Below are positions 17,690-26,495 of a DNA stretch of 64,000 nucleotides, piece by piece (within the stretch, counting starts at the first letter, position 1; every line of letters begins with the position of its first letter). Source of the DNA: Haloterrigena turkmenica DSM 5511 (GTDB taxonomy: Archaea; Halobacteriota; Halobacteria; Halobacteriales; Natrialbaceae). Under the pieces are notes generated by a model, which made no database searches, was not told the DNA's origin, and was given only the letters and a program-made list of their open reading frames with translations. The position numbers and the translations under genes were made by a program. The DNA lies in contig NC_013743.1 in NCBI RefSeq assembly GCF_000025325.1, positions 2,108,001 through 2,172,000 on the forward strand, given 5' to 3'.

Positions 17690-18121
17690 CTATGCGGTCC
17701 CCTTCCGGCCTGCGACGGTCGCGTATCCGACGCGCCAGCCGACCAGCAGGAGGAACCCGAACCCCGTGATCACGAGCGGGAACGGCCAGACCGCCGAGTC
17801 GCCGAACAGTCCCTGCCGGAGGAGCAACCCGACGTTCGCCGCGCCGAGCCACACCACCGCCGTCAGCCGCGCCGCTCGGGACGGCGCCGCGCTGGCCGAC
17901 CGCGTGTAGAATCCGGCCAACGCCGCGACGACGATCCACCCAACCACGAACGGGGCGACCGTCTCGAGCGTCGAGAGGGGCTGTGCGAGCGGATTCGCCT
18001 CGTGGCTGAGCTGGCCGTAGACCAGCAACCCGGCGATCAGGCCGACGTCGCCGACGCCGAGGGCGAGCGTCGTTCGGTCGACCGCCTCGGTCCGGCCGTC
18101 CGTTCGAACTGCGGTGTCCAT
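17690..18121 (-). CDS. DUF3054 family membrane protein
   Basis: This 143-residue protein has four hydrophobic segments and matches the DUF3054 family. The start of the conserved part is LGVGDVGLIAGLLVYGQLSHE, followed by VAPFVVGWIVVAAL and the late PFPLVITGFGFLLLVGWRVGYA. I chose ATG 18121 because translation from 18232 would add a non-hydrophobic, Arg-rich tail. DUF3054 proteins are small membrane proteins found in actinobacteria and haloarchaea and have no known function. It is on the same strand as the regulator and about 118 nt upstream of it. Confidence 0.85.
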   Translation of the reverse strand: MDTAVRTDGRTEAVDRTTLALGVGDVGLIAGLLVYGQLSHEANPLAQPLSTLETVAPFVVGWIVVAALAGFYTRSASAAPSRAARLTAVVWLGAANVGLLLRQGLFGDSAVWPFPLVITGFGFLLLVGWRVGYATVAGRKGTA

Positions 18122-18279
18122 AGGTCCCTCTCGCGGCCGGATCACTATTGATGTCCCGGTTGCCGCCGTACCGTCGCGGGACGCATCTCGAGTCGGACCG
18201 GCTTCGCGGGAGACGGTGCGGGGCATCACCACTGATGCCCGACCGTTCGTCGGCTGTTTGTCAAAAGAAAACTAATTAA

Positions 18280-18284
18280 GGAGG
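18280..18284 (+). promoter_or_regulatory. Shine-Dalgarno site deciding the GTG start at 18294
   Basis: GGAGG sits nine bases before GTG 18294. An ATG three codons later (18303) would be 18 bases away, which is too far. The site therefore favours the GTG start of the zinc-finger/J-domain gene. The A/T-rich run just before it (AAAAGAAAACTAATTAA) may hold the promoter. Confidence 0.55.
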
Positions 18285-18293
18285 AATCCGAAC

Positions 18294-18986
18294 GTGGCGC
18301 TAATGGCTGTGGCCGACGACCGTCAGGCAGGCTGTGAGGGGTGTGGCCGAACGGTGCCGCTCGAGGACCTGACGACGGTGACGATGCCCGACGGCGAGCG
18401 GGTCGCGTGCTGTCCCCGCTGTGAGCCACACGCACGCGAGGCCGCGCGGAAGTGCTCGTCGCTCGACCAGCGGCGGGCCGCCTGCGACGGCTGTACCGGA
18501 ACCTACCTCGAGACCGAACTCGAGGACATCGTCCTCGAGGACGGAACCGTGCTCGCGTGCTGTCCGTCCTGTGCGAGGGAGGCACCGGAGGGCGACGCCG
18601 ACACGGCGAGCGCGGAACACGGGGAGCACGCGGCCGCCGACCGCGACGACGAGGCCGAGGGGAGCGGCGAGGAAACCCTCTGTATGCAGTGCAACGAGTG
18701 GGTTACCGCCGAACTGTTCCGCGTGACGACCATCGACGACCGGACCGAGAAGTTCTGTCCGACCTGCAAGGAGCGTGCCGAGGAAGACGGCATCGTCAAG
18801 GACGTCGACATCCGGAAGACGAACGCCCGGGAGGTGCTCGGCGTCGAGGCCGATGCGACCGACGACGAGATCAAGGCGGCCTTCCACCGACAGGTCAAAC
18901 GCGCCCATCCCGACCGGGAAAGCGGCAGCAAGTCGGCGTTCAAACTGGTCCGGGAGGCCTACGAGCGACTGACCGAAGACGACTGA
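18294..18986 (+). CDS. zinc-finger protein with C-terminal J domain
   Basis: This 230-residue protein joins three cysteine modules to a J domain. The modules are CEGC with CCPRC (about 16-42), CDGC with CCPSC (about 64-98) and CMQC with CPTC (about 125-157). All have the CxxC-x(n)-CxxC form of small zinc ribbons, so it should bind up to three zinc ions. The J domain (about 180-230) has the HPD tripeptide in VKRAHPDRESG, needed to stimulate the DnaK ATPase. A J domain at the C-terminus is unusual; canonical DnaJ has it first. An acidic linker separates modules two and three. Its client is unknown. It may guide DnaK to zinc or redox-sensitive substrates. Confidence 0.85.
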   Translation: MALMAVADDRQAGCEGCGRTVPLEDLTTVTMPDGERVACCPRCEPHAREAARKCSSLDQRRAACDGCTGTYLETELEDIVLEDGTVLACCPSCAREAPEGDADTASAEHGEHAAADRDDEAEGSGEETLCMQCNEWVTAELFRVTTIDDRTEKFCPTCKERAEEDGIVKDVDIRKTNAREVLGVEADATDDEIKAAFHRQVKRAHPDRESGSKSAFKLVREAYERLTEDD

Positions 18987-19436
18987 CGACCGCCGAACCG
19001 GAGCGGCACGGTCGGTCGCGTTGTCCGGTATCTCGGCACCTCCTTCTCGAGTCCCACCGCTCGCCCCCTAGTTATCGGCATCGGACTCGAGTGAACCGCC
19101 CTCGAGACTCGGCGAGGGGCCCGTTGAAGCGCCTTCGTGCCCGCGTGGTGGTACTCGAGGAGACCGTCGCTCTCGTCGCTCCTGGCTTCACTCGTGGTTT
19201 CTTCTCGCACACAAGCTGTCGTCCCGCGGCGTTCGTGCCGGCACCGTGATCTGTCTCGCCGCCTGATTTTCTGAACTGTCTTCCTCCTCACGGTATAACT
19301 GTATATTTGCAAACTTTCCATCGTGAACTAACCGGTGACGGCCGTCACGCTAATACGCTTTCGACGAGGCCCGCCGAGAACGAAAAAATTCCGAAAGTTA
19401 AAGTCATGCGATTATGTACGTTCAGAGAAGAACTTC
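18987..19436. other. intergenic stretch before the acidic protein gene
   Basis: About 450 bases lie between the J-domain gene and the acidic protein gene. The first half is GC-rich with only Arg/Ser-rich spurious frames. The second half (about 19265-19435) is clearly richer in A/T and includes GGTATAACTGTATATTTGC near 19290 and AAAGTTAAAG near 19398. It is a likely promoter region for the gene starting at 19437 and may also fire leftward. I see no RNA gene. Confidence 0.5.
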
Positions 19437-20441
19437 ATGACTGATAGTACGATGAACGCAAATTCGGGTGAGGGCGCGCTCGACGTCGGGGGGGCCGACG
19501 AGCTGTTCGGCGACCTCGAGGAGGAATCGCTCGAGGAGGGGGCCGCCGATGGGGAGTCGTCCGACGAGACGGCCGAGGGGGCCTCGAGCGGGGCGGGCGC
19601 ATCCGAGACCGTCGAAGATCAGACGGCTGCCGCGGTCTTCGGGCAACTGCAGGACTCCGTGGCCGACACCGCCGATATCGACGACGTGCTCGAGGACGAG
19701 AGTCCGGACGACATCATCGCGAGCGCGGACGAGCCGGAGCCGGCCGCCGAATCGGTCGACGACGACCTGCTCGTCGACGAGGACGCGCTCGAGGATCTCC
19801 TGTTGACGGATCGGACCAAAGACGAGGAGTTCCTCTGGGTCGAGACCGACGACGGGACGTCCGACGCTGACGACGAAACCGACGAGTCGTCGAACGCGGC
19901 GTCCGATGACGCCACCACCGACGCTGATGCCGATAACGACGTCGAGATGGACGATCGCGGTTCGGAGCCGTCGATGCTCGAGTCCAACGAGTTCGAACCG
20001 ACGATCGATTCCGACGGCGACGCCGAACCGACGCCGCTCGAATCGGATGACGGCGATAGCGACGAGAGTGCCGTCGAGACGGGCGATCACGACGGCGACA
20101 CCGCGTCGACCGAGACCGAAACCGACGCCGACGCTGATTCCGACGCCGAATCGGCGGCCACATCGACGGACGTCGCCCAGCCCCTCGAGGCAGACGACAG
20201 TTCGTCGGCCTCGGTCGATGACATGACGACCGACGATGCCGCAGAAGCGCCGGACACCGAGACCGAGACGGCGGCCGAACCCGCCGAGTCGACGGCCGCA
20301 GACGAAGTAGGCGACGAAGCGGACGTCGAAGAGACCTCGATCGCTCCCGACGAGAACACGGACGTTCCCGCGACGACGGACGACGACGGCTCCGGCGGCC
20401 TGCTCGGCTGGCTGCGCTCGAAGCTCGGTGGCCTGTTCTAA
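19437..20441 (+). CDS. highly acidic low-complexity protein, function unknown
   Basis: This 334-residue protein is made largely of Asp, Glu, Ser, Thr and Ala, with no membrane segment or signal peptide. Three parts stand out. The N-terminal block includes GGADELFGDLEEE. A middle block (about 60-140) is more ordered (TAAAVFGQLQDSVADTADIDDVLEDE, then DALEDLLLTDRTKDEEFLWVE). After about 170 disordered acidic residues the protein ends in a short amphipathic helix (GGLLGWLRSKLGGLF). I chose ATG 19437 because the upstream frame to 19335 is basic and unlike the rest. I do not recognise the family. The tail suggests attachment to a membrane or partner. Confidence 0.8.
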   Translation: MTDSTMNANSGEGALDVGGADELFGDLEEESLEEGAADGESSDETAEGASSGAGASETVEDQTAAAVFGQLQDSVADTADIDDVLEDESPDDIIASADEPEPAAESVDDDLLVDEDALEDLLLTDRTKDEEFLWVETDDGTSDADDETDESSNAASDDATTDADADNDVEMDDRGSEPSMLESNEFEPTIDSDGDAEPTPLESDDGDSDESAVETGDHDGDTASTETETDADADSDAESAATSTDVAQPLEADDSSSASVDDMTTDDAAEAPDTETETAAEPAESTAADEVGDEADVEETSIAPDENTDVPATTDDDGSGGLLGWLRSKLGGLF

Positions 20442-20578
20442 CGGTCGACTCACCCGCGACGCCCGCACTACGTTTCGTTCTCTTCGATCCGTTCGATGAT
20501 TCGGTCTCGACTTGATTCAATCTCGAGTCGATCGCTCTGCGCTCTTCGCTCGAGTTTCCGCGCCCGTGGACGTGCTGG

Positions 20579-20731
20579 CTAACACGCCGGATGCCACGCG
20601 AGATCCTCCCGGCGGACCGTGTACGGACGGCTCCCGCACTCGGGACAGCCGGTCCCCCCGCGGTCCATATCCGGCCGTTCGGGGATCGTATGCGCGGTTC
20701 CACACTCGTCACACACGATGCTGACGGGCAT
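20579..20731 (-). CDS. 50-residue zinc-ribbon protein
   Basis: Reading the minus strand from ATG 20731 gives a 50-residue protein ending in TAG at 20579. It has two Cys pairs, CDEC (residues 7-10) and CPEC (29-32), separated by 18 residues, and ends in HPAC. This is a classic small zinc ribbon. The conserved-looking segment [12 protein letters not shown] lies between the pairs. Many haloarchaeal genomes encode such tiny zinc proteins; some affect swarming, biofilm or stress responses, but this one cannot be assigned a role. It lies between the acidic protein gene and sucD, on the same strand as sucCD. A spurious longer frame covers it on the other strand. Confidence 0.75.
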   Translation of the reverse strand: MPVSIVCDECGTAHTIPERPDMDRGGTGCPECGSRPYTVRREDLAWHPAC

Positions 20732-20920
20732 ACACGAACGGACGGCCGGCTCCCGCAAGGGGGTGTTGCCGGGATCTGCGCGTTCCGACGAGTCGACGTG
20801 CGCTACGGCTGCGCGACTGCTCGGCCGAGATGCGCAGAAGCACTCGAAAAAACGGCGGCCGAAACCGACGACGATCGGTCCTCGAGTCGCGACTCGAGAG
20901 ATTCCCGACCGATCGCGGCG

Positions 20921-21793
20921 TTACGCGAGGAACTCTTCGATGTGGTCGGCGACTTCCTCGGGCGTGTCGCCGACGGGGACGCCCGCGTCGTTGAGGGCGC
21001 TGATCTTGCTCTCGGCGGTCCCGGTCCCGGAGCCGGAGACGATGGCGCCGGCGTGGCCCATCCGCTTGCCCGGCGGGGCGGTGCGGCCGGCGATGAAGCC
21101 GGCGACCGGCGTGTCGACGTAGTCGTCGATGAACGCGGCGGCCTCCTCCTCGTCCTCGCCGCCGATTTCGCCGCACATGACGATGGCGTCGGTGTCGGGG
21201 TCGTCCTCGAACAGCTCGAGGGCGTCGACGAAGTCGGTGCCGATAATCGGGTCGCCGCCGATACCGATGGCCGTCGTCTGCCCGATGCCGCGATTGGTCA
21301 GGCTGTCGACGACCTGGTAGGTCAGCGTCCCCGAGCGGGAGACGAGTCCGACGTTCCCCTCGGCGAAGATGTTACCGGGGAGAATGCCGAGTTTGGCCTC
21401 GCCGGGGGTGATGAGACCTGGACAGTTCGGACCGATGAGTCGGGTGTCGGTCTCGGTGAGGCGCTTGTTGACTCGAGCCATGTCCTGGGTCGGAATGCCC
21501 TCCGTGATCGCGACCGCGAGGTCGAGATCGGCGTCGAGCGACTCGAAGACGGCGTCGCCGGCGAACGCCGGCGGGACGAAGATGACCGAGGTGTCGGCGT
21601 TCTCCTCCTCGACGGCCTCGTGGACCGTGTCGTAGACGGGAACGCCCTCGACCTCTTGACCGCCTTTGCCGGGGACCGCGCCGGCAACGACGTTGGTGCC
21701 GTACTCCATCATCTGCTTGGCGTGGAACTTGCCTTCCCCGCCGGTGATGCCCTGTACCACGACGCGCGTGTCGTCGTCGACTAGAACGCTCAT
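20921..21793 (-). CDS. sucD: succinate--CoA ligase, alpha subunit
   Basis: This 290-residue subunit works with SucC to convert succinyl-CoA to succinate while making ATP or GTP in the citric acid cycle. It has the N-terminal CoA-binding domain ([14 protein letters not shown] at about 11-24) and the domain with [19 protein letters not shown]. The phosphorylated active-site His is His247 in [13 protein letters not shown]. The length is normal. Its ATG overlaps the sucC stop by one base (TAATG), so translation is coupled. Confidence 0.97.
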   Translation of the reverse strand: MSVLVDDDTRVVVQGITGGEGKFHAKQMMEYGTNVVAGAVPGKGGQEVEGVPVYDTVHEAVEEENADTSVIFVPPAFAGDAVFESLDADLDLAVAITEGIPTQDMARVNKRLTETDTRLIGPNCPGLITPGEAKLGILPGNIFAEGNVGLVSRSGTLTYQVVDSLTNRGIGQTTAIGIGGDPIIGTDFVDALELFEDDPDTDAIVMCGEIGGEDEEEAAAFIDDYVDTPVAGFIAGRTAPPGKRMGHAGAIVSGSGTGTAESKISALNDAGVPVGDTPEEVADHIEEFLA

Positions 21794-22941
21794 TATTCGT
21801 TCACCTCCCCAGCGTACTCGACTGCACGCTGTACCGCATCCTCGAGGGTCTGTTCGACCGTCACGAGGTCTTCGTTGAGAATTTCCATGCCTTCCTCCCA
21901 GTTGGTGCCGGCCAGTCGAACGACGACCGGCTTGGGGATCTCGTCGAACTGCTCGAGCGCTTCGTTGATCCCGCGGGCGACCTCGTCGCCGCGCGTGATC
22001 CCGCCGAAGATGTTGAAGACGACCGAATCGACGTTGTCGTCCGAGAACACCATGTCGAGCGCGTTCGCGATGCGCTCGGCCTTCGCGCCGCCACCGACGT
22101 CGAGGAAGTTAGCGGGCTCGCCGCCGTAGTGATCGACGAGGTCCAGCGTCGTCATGACGAGACCGGCGCCGTTGCCGATGATGCCGACGTTCCCGTCCAG
22201 ACGGACGTAGTCGAAGTCGTACTCGTCGGCCTTCTGCTCGAGTTCGTCGCCACCTGCAGCCTCCTCTTCCATCTCGGCGAGTTCGGGCTGGCGGAACAGC
22301 GCGTCCTCGTCGATGTTCATCACGGCGTCGGCCGCGATGACCTCGTCGTCGCTGGTGACCATCAGCGGGTTGATCTCGGCGTCGGAGCCGTCGCGGTCGT
22401 CCCAGAGCTGGTAGAGCGTAGTGAGGACGCTCGAGACGTCACGTGCGATTGATTGATCGACGCCCGCGTCGTAGACCGCCTTGCGGGCCTGATACGGGTG
22501 CATTCCGAATGCGGGATCGATGTGCTCGCGCGCGATGGCGTCGGGGTCCTCCTCGGCGACCTCCTCGATGTTGACGCCGCCTTTCGTCGAGACCATCGCG
22601 ACGGGCTTGCCCTCGCCGCGGTCCATCGTGATCCCCACGTAGAGTTCGTTAGTGAAATCGACCGCTTCCTCGACGAGGACGCGATCGACGTGGTAGCCCT
22701 TGAGATCCATCCCCAGAATCTCGTCGGCCGCCTCGCGCGCTTCGTCCTCGTCCTCGACGAGTTTGATTCCGCCGGCCTTGCCGCGGCCGCCGACTTGTAC
22801 CTGCGCCTTGATCGCGACTGGATACCCGATCTCCTCGGCCGCGGCGACCGCGCCGTCGACGTCGGAGGCGAGTTCTGATGCCGGCGTCGGGATGCCGGCG
22901 TCGGCGAAGACCTGCTTCGCCTGGTACTCGTGCAATTTCAT
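21793..22941 (-). CDS. sucC: succinate--CoA ligase, beta subunit (ADP-forming type)
   Basis: This subunit of about 382 residues carries the ATP-grasp nucleotide-binding domain and the CoA-ligase domain. Clear marks are the start [17 protein letters not shown], the ATP-grasp loop [14 protein letters not shown] (about 47-60), DAEINPLMV near residue 215 and the phosphate-binding GNGAGLVM plus [13 protein letters not shown] in the second half. The start could be ATG 22947 or 22941; I prefer 22941 because relatives begin directly before KLHEYQ. It is the first gene of the sucCD operon. The 200 bases upstream are more A/T-rich and should hold the promoter. Confidence 0.96.
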   Translation of the reverse strand: MKLHEYQAKQVFADAGIPTPASELASDVDGAVAAAEEIGYPVAIKAQVQVGGRGKAGGIKLVEDEDEAREAADEILGMDLKGYHVDRVLVEEAVDFTNELYVGITMDRGEGKPVAMVSTKGGVNIEEVAEEDPDAIAREHIDPAFGMHPYQARKAVYDAGVDQSIARDVSSVLTTLYQLWDDRDGSDAEINPLMVTSDDEVIAADAVMNIDEDALFRQPELAEMEEEAAGGDELEQKADEYDFDYVRLDGNVGIIGNGAGLVMTTLDLVDHYGGEPANFLDVGGGAKAERIANALDMVFSDDNVDSVVFNIFGGITRGDEVARGINEALEQFDEIPKPVVVRLAGTNWEEGMEILNEDLVTVEQTLEDAVQRAVEYAGEVNE

Positions 22942-23162
22942 AGCCATTCGAACGGCCGTTCCGACCTTGCTTAAATCCTGTTAGTTTCCACTCGCGACGG
23001 AAAATCGATCGATGACCGGAAACTCCATCGCGTTCGTCCGAGTCGAACGTCTTTCCAGCCGACTCCTTTGTGGAGATTTTCAACTAGGGGCGGTAAACAG
23101 CTTTCCACTCGTCCGAACTCATCGGCACTTTCCTCCCCCGAGTACCCGATTTTGTAATTCGA

Positions 23163-23747
23163 TCAATCGTCGGCGAACGTGGACTCGTCGGGCGGGGAAG
23201 CGCTGTGATTCCGGCCGTCTCCGTTCGAATCCGCCTCCGGCGTCTCCAGGCGCGCGACGTCGACGATCAACACGTTGTCGGTCGGCTGGATGGCGTCGAT
23301 CACGCCCGCCAACAGCAGCTCCGTTCCGGGGGAGATCCCGACCGCGATCGTGTCGCCCTCGTCGAACTCCTGGACGGACTGCTGGAAACGGAGGTGTGCC
23401 CGACACAGGTCAGGGTGGTGGACGTTCGTAAAGCGAACCTCGTCGACGACCGCGTCGGCACGGTCGAAATCGCGGGCCAGCACGCTCGGTTCGGGATCCT
23501 CGTCCGGTCGTCGGCCGAGCACCGAGTACGCGATATCGGTCGGCCGGTATCCACCCTTCGGTCCCCGAACCCCTTCGACCAGATTCAGCTCTCGGAGGTG
23601 GCCCATCTGCCGGCGGACGCTCTCGGTCTCGAGCCCGAGTTCCGCCGCGATAGTTTTCGCCCGCACGGGAGACTCGATCGACTGATACTCGTTGACCAGC
23701 GCAGTCACCGTCCGTCGCTGCGCCGTCGTCAACGTAATCTCTGCCAT
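23163..23747 (-). CDS. winged-helix transcriptional regulator
   Basis: This protein of about 194 residues has an N-terminal winged helix (about 5-70), with the recognition segment AELGLETESVRRQMGHLRELNLVEGVRGPKGG split across helix and wing, similar to Rrf2/HrcA-type domains. The C-terminal part (about 80-175) is a beta-rich domain of unknown ligand, with VHHPDLCRAHLRFQ and DTIAVGISPGTELLLAGVID. I chose ATG 23747 because the sequence starts cleanly at MAEITLTTAQRR; 23762 would add five residues. It has its own transcription unit and is divergent from the UbiA gene. The targets are unknown. Confidence 0.85.
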   Translation of the reverse strand: MAEITLTTAQRRTVTALVNEYQSIESPVRAKTIAAELGLETESVRRQMGHLRELNLVEGVRGPKGGYRPTDIAYSVLGRRPDEDPEPSVLARDFDRADAVVDEVRFTNVHHPDLCRAHLRFQQSVQEFDEGDTIAVGISPGTELLLAGVIDAIQPTDNVLIVDVARLETPEADSNGDGRNHSASPPDESTFADD

Positions 23748-23937
23748 ACCGGAAGTAGTCAACGCCGCTACTTATCCGTGCGGGTGCGCGGAGACACCGA
23801 GTGAACCGGTCCCTCGAGACGCGGTATCACCTCACGGAAACACCCCCTCGAGTCGAGGCGATCGGCCCGTTTCGGGGCCGTTCGGTCCGTGCCAACACAG
23901 CATTCAAGCGTCTTCCATCCCACGTTTTCCCACGGTC

Positions 23938-24825
23938 GTGGCCGAACCCGTGAGCAATTCGATCGCATCGCGCCGAACTCGACGCTGGCTGTCGTCGCTC
24001 CAGTCGGCCCTCCGCCTGTTCGTCCACAGTAACCTCTTCATTTCGCTGTCGACGACCAGCGTCGTCGTCACGACGCTCGTCCTCGCGGAGTTACCTCTCG
24101 AGGCGCTCCCGCTCTTTATCGTCTTCGCGACCACGCTGTTCGTCTACACCGTCAACCGATTCACCGACCTCGAGGAGGACGAGCGAAACGTCCCGGACCG
24201 CGCCTCGTTTACGAAACGGTACGGTCGACTGCTGCTCACCGCGGGCGTTGGCCTGTACGTCGTCGCCATCGCCGTCGCCGTTGCCCTCGGACTCCCTGGA
24301 GCGATCTATCTCTTTCTCCCGCCAATCGTCATTCTGCTCTACTCGGTCGGCGGGATCAAGCGGGTCTTCCTCGTGAAGAACCTGTTCGTCGGGTTCGCCT
24401 GGGGCGGTATCCCGCTGGGCGTCGGCTACTACTACTACGACCGCCTCTGGACGCTCGAAATCCTCGCGTTCGCGGTGTATCTGACGGCGATGATAACCGT
24501 CGCGGCCGCCGTCTTCGACATCAAGGACATCGAGGGCGACCGCCAGGAGGGGATCGCGACCGTTCCGAATCGGTTCGGGACGGCCGCGACCCGTCGCTAC
24601 TCCCAGGCCGCGAACCTCGCGATCGCCGCGGCCGTCGTCGCGCTCGTCGCCGGGAGCGACCTCCCCCTCGAGTTCCTCTCCCTGCTCGCGATGAACGGCT
24701 ACGTCGCCTGTTACATCCCCTTCGCGACGCCCGATCGCGGGCCGCTGTACTACGGGTTCGTCGTCGACGGTGAGCACGTCTTCCTGGCGGCCGTCGTGGT
24801 CGGACTCGAGTGGCTGGTCTGGTGA
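23938..24825 (+). CDS. UbiA family prenyltransferase
   Basis: This protein of about 295 residues is an integral-membrane prenyltransferase with about eight hydrophobic segments. The first Asp-rich motif appears as NRFTDLEEDERN (about 75-86) and the second as DIKDIEGDRQEG (about 195-206), which bind the Mg-diphosphate of the prenyl donor. UbiA enzymes attach prenyl chains to quinone or lipid head groups. In haloarchaea members make menaquinone and archaeal ether lipids, and this one cannot be assigned to either. The start is uncertain: GTG 23938 is used here and GTG 23950 is also possible. Frames further upstream are Pro/Arg-rich and non-coding. Confidence 0.85.
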   Translation: MAEPVSNSIASRRTRRWLSSLQSALRLFVHSNLFISLSTTSVVVTTLVLAELPLEALPLFIVFATTLFVYTVNRFTDLEEDERNVPDRASFTKRYGRLLLTAGVGLYVVAIAVAVALGLPGAIYLFLPPIVILLYSVGGIKRVFLVKNLFVGFAWGGIPLGVGYYYYDRLWTLEILAFAVYLTAMITVAAAVFDIKDIEGDRQEGIATVPNRFGTAATRRYSQAANLAIAAAVVALVAGSDLPLEFLSLLAMNGYVACYIPFATPDRGPLYYGFVVDGEHVFLAAVVVGLEWLVW

Positions 24826-24899
24826 GCAGTGGCGGGCCGCAATGTGGACCCGTGCCTTCTGATTTATGGGCTTCTACGGTATATGATAACACTTGGACC

Positions 24900-25211
24900 A
24901 TGTCCGACCAAGTTCACGAGCAAGAGCTCGAGGACTTCCTCATCCTCCGCGATCTGGACGAGACGATCACCGAGACGGAACTGGAGGCGGCCGGCGAGCA
25001 ATCCGGGGAGGCGCTGGCGACCCTCCGAGACGAGGGCGTCGACATTCGGTGGGTCGAATCCGAGGTGCTGACCACCGAGGACGGCGACGTCACCGGGACG
25101 TTCTGTCACTACCGGGCGGAGAGCGAGGCTGCCATCCGCGAACACGCCGACCGCGCCGGACTGCCGGCGACGCGCATCGATCGGCGTGGAGAGCCCCTCG
25201 AGGGCGAATAG
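24900..25211 (+). CDS. DUF4242-like small protein
   Basis: This 103-residue acidic protein matches the DUF4242 family of small ferredoxin-like alpha/beta proteins, some of which bind nickel in bacteria. The recognisable parts are FLILRDLDETITETELEAAGEQS at the start and TGTFCHYRAESEAAIREHADRAGLP near the end. A Cys-His pair (residues 68-69) is suitable for metal binding. I chose ATG 24900, since the frame upstream is unlike the family. It follows the UbiA gene by 74 nt and may be read through from it. Confidence 0.8.
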   Translation: MSDQVHEQELEDFLILRDLDETITETELEAAGEQSGEALATLRDEGVDIRWVESEVLTTEDGDVTGTFCHYRAESEAAIREHADRAGLPATRIDRRGEPLEGE

Positions 25212-25336
25212 CCCGCACCGATCGCGGACGAACCGTCGGTGACGCGTCCGCACCAATCGTCGTCTTCGTTGTCCGGCGCGGGTCGTGAAACGCGCGTTCG
25301 GACGAGCAAGACACTTACCATCGTTGGGAAAAGCCG

Positions 25337-25801
25337 TTGTATGGGAACAACCCATCACCGGCGTATCTCGTCGCGACGATTGTCGCGGCAGTCCTGGGGG
25401 TCGTTGGAGTGTGGCTCCCGCGGGTTCGGAAGCGTCCGGCCGGCTACAGGGACGGACGGCCGATCTACACCGCAGAATACGTGTCGGGCATGGAGACCGG
25501 CCTTCACGGCATCGACCCGTTCGTCGTTTTGCTCGTCGTAGCCGTCGTCGGCGTCGCCGTACTAGCCCGATACCGACCCTGGCGACCGGATATTGCACTC
25601 GTCGGCGCTGGCGGACCGTTGCTCTTGCTGTTCGGCAACGCCTTCTACGACTACTGGTCGGTCGAGCGGTATGCGGTCGAACCGGGGTTGTACCTGCTGC
25701 TCGTCAGCGGGTTCCTGTTCGTTCTCATCGGTACTGGTGCGCTTCTCAAACGGCGGCTGGTTCCCGGTACGGCTCACGGTCGTGACGCGCGAACCGGGTG
25801 A
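25337..25801 (+). CDS. four-pass membrane protein, function unknown
   Basis: This protein of about 154 residues has hydrophobic segments at about 10-27, 59-80, 86-104 and 118-140. Between the first two is a conserved-looking block (RPAGYRDGRPIYTAEYVSG). It ends with a short basic tail. The start is uncertain: the frame opens with TTG at 25337, immediately before the first membrane segment, and I see no better ATG or GTG. I do not recognise a family. An overlapping frame in another phase is Arg-rich and non-coding. Confidence 0.6.
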   Translation: MYGNNPSPAYLVATIVAAVLGVVGVWLPRVRKRPAGYRDGRPIYTAEYVSGMETGLHGIDPFVVLLVVAVVGVAVLARYRPWRPDIALVGAGGPLLLLFGNAFYDYWSVERYAVEPGLYLLLVSGFLFVLIGTGALLKRRLVPGTAHGRDARTG

Positions 25802-25907
25802 TTCGAACGCGTGATTGTCCCGAGTTCGGAACTCGAGCTACTGGCTACCGATCGCCGATCGAAAACGCGGTCGCTGCTCGAGTCGTCGGCCGCAGGCGAC
25901 GGAGCGC

Positions 25908-26135
25908 TCAGTCCCGGTCGGCGTCGCTCCAGTCGCAGTCCTGGCACTTCCAGCCGGTGACGAGCTCGGTGACCGACGGCATGTAGGTCACCTCGAGGAC
26001 GTTGCCGCCGCAGTCCGGACACTCCCGGTCGGCCTCCTCGATGGAGTCGACCTCCATGACGGAGTCGCCTTCGACCATCTCGGCCAGTTTCTCGGCCGTA
26101 ACCATTCGCCCCTGAACGACGCGGTTCTCGCTCAC
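25908..26135 (-). CDS. DUF5795 family zinc-ribbon protein
   Basis: This 75-residue protein starts at GTG 26135, giving SENRVVQGRMVTAEKLAEMVEG as the N-terminal part, which I recognise as DUF5795. A zinc ribbon follows, with CPDC (about 39-42) and CQDC (about 65-68). Starting at 26174 would add a Pro/Arg-rich extension with no similarity. The family is haloarchaeal and has no known function. It converges with the membrane protein gene upstream and lies 106 nt before the divergent tRNA-Leu gene. Confidence 0.8.
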   Translation of the reverse strand: MSENRVVQGRMVTAEKLAEMVEGDSVMEVDSIEEADRECPDCGGNVLEVTYMPSVTELVTGWKCQDCDWSDADRD

Positions 26136-26240
26136 GGTCGGCGCTACCCGGTGTGGGCCCCTAAGCGTTTTCAACGCCGGTCGCGCTCCGCGCTCGAATC
26201 GGACGATTTAACCCGGAGAGGCGACAATCCGCCACTGCGT

Positions 26241-26323
26241 GCGAGGGTAGCCAAGCGGCCAACGGCGGCGGACTCAAGATCCGCTCGTGTAGACGTTCAA
26301 GGGTTCGATTCCCTTCCCTCGCA
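26241..26323 (+). tRNA. tRNA-Leu (anticodon CAA)
   Basis: This 83-nt sequence folds as a class II tRNA. The acceptor stem pairs GCGAGGG (26241-26247) with CCCTCGC (26316-26322), with discriminator A at 26323. The anticodon loop CTCAAGA contains CAA at 26275-26277, reading UUG. A long variable arm (about CCGCTCGTGTAGACG) and a T-arm with GGTTCGATTCC follow. The class II form and the anticodon identify leucine. The 3' CCA is not encoded. No intron is visible. Confidence 0.95.
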
Positions 26324-26495
26324 TCGTATGCGGTGCGAAAGCACCGGTAAAGATGCGGAAGATCAACACGGAGCGATCTTCCCTCGCAAACTTCTCCGCG
26401 CCGCTCGAGACGACCAGCCGCGGCCCTCTCTGACGGCGGCTCGTCTGGCACGCTCCTGCGCAATAGACATGTTCATTGGTAACGTATATCACCAC

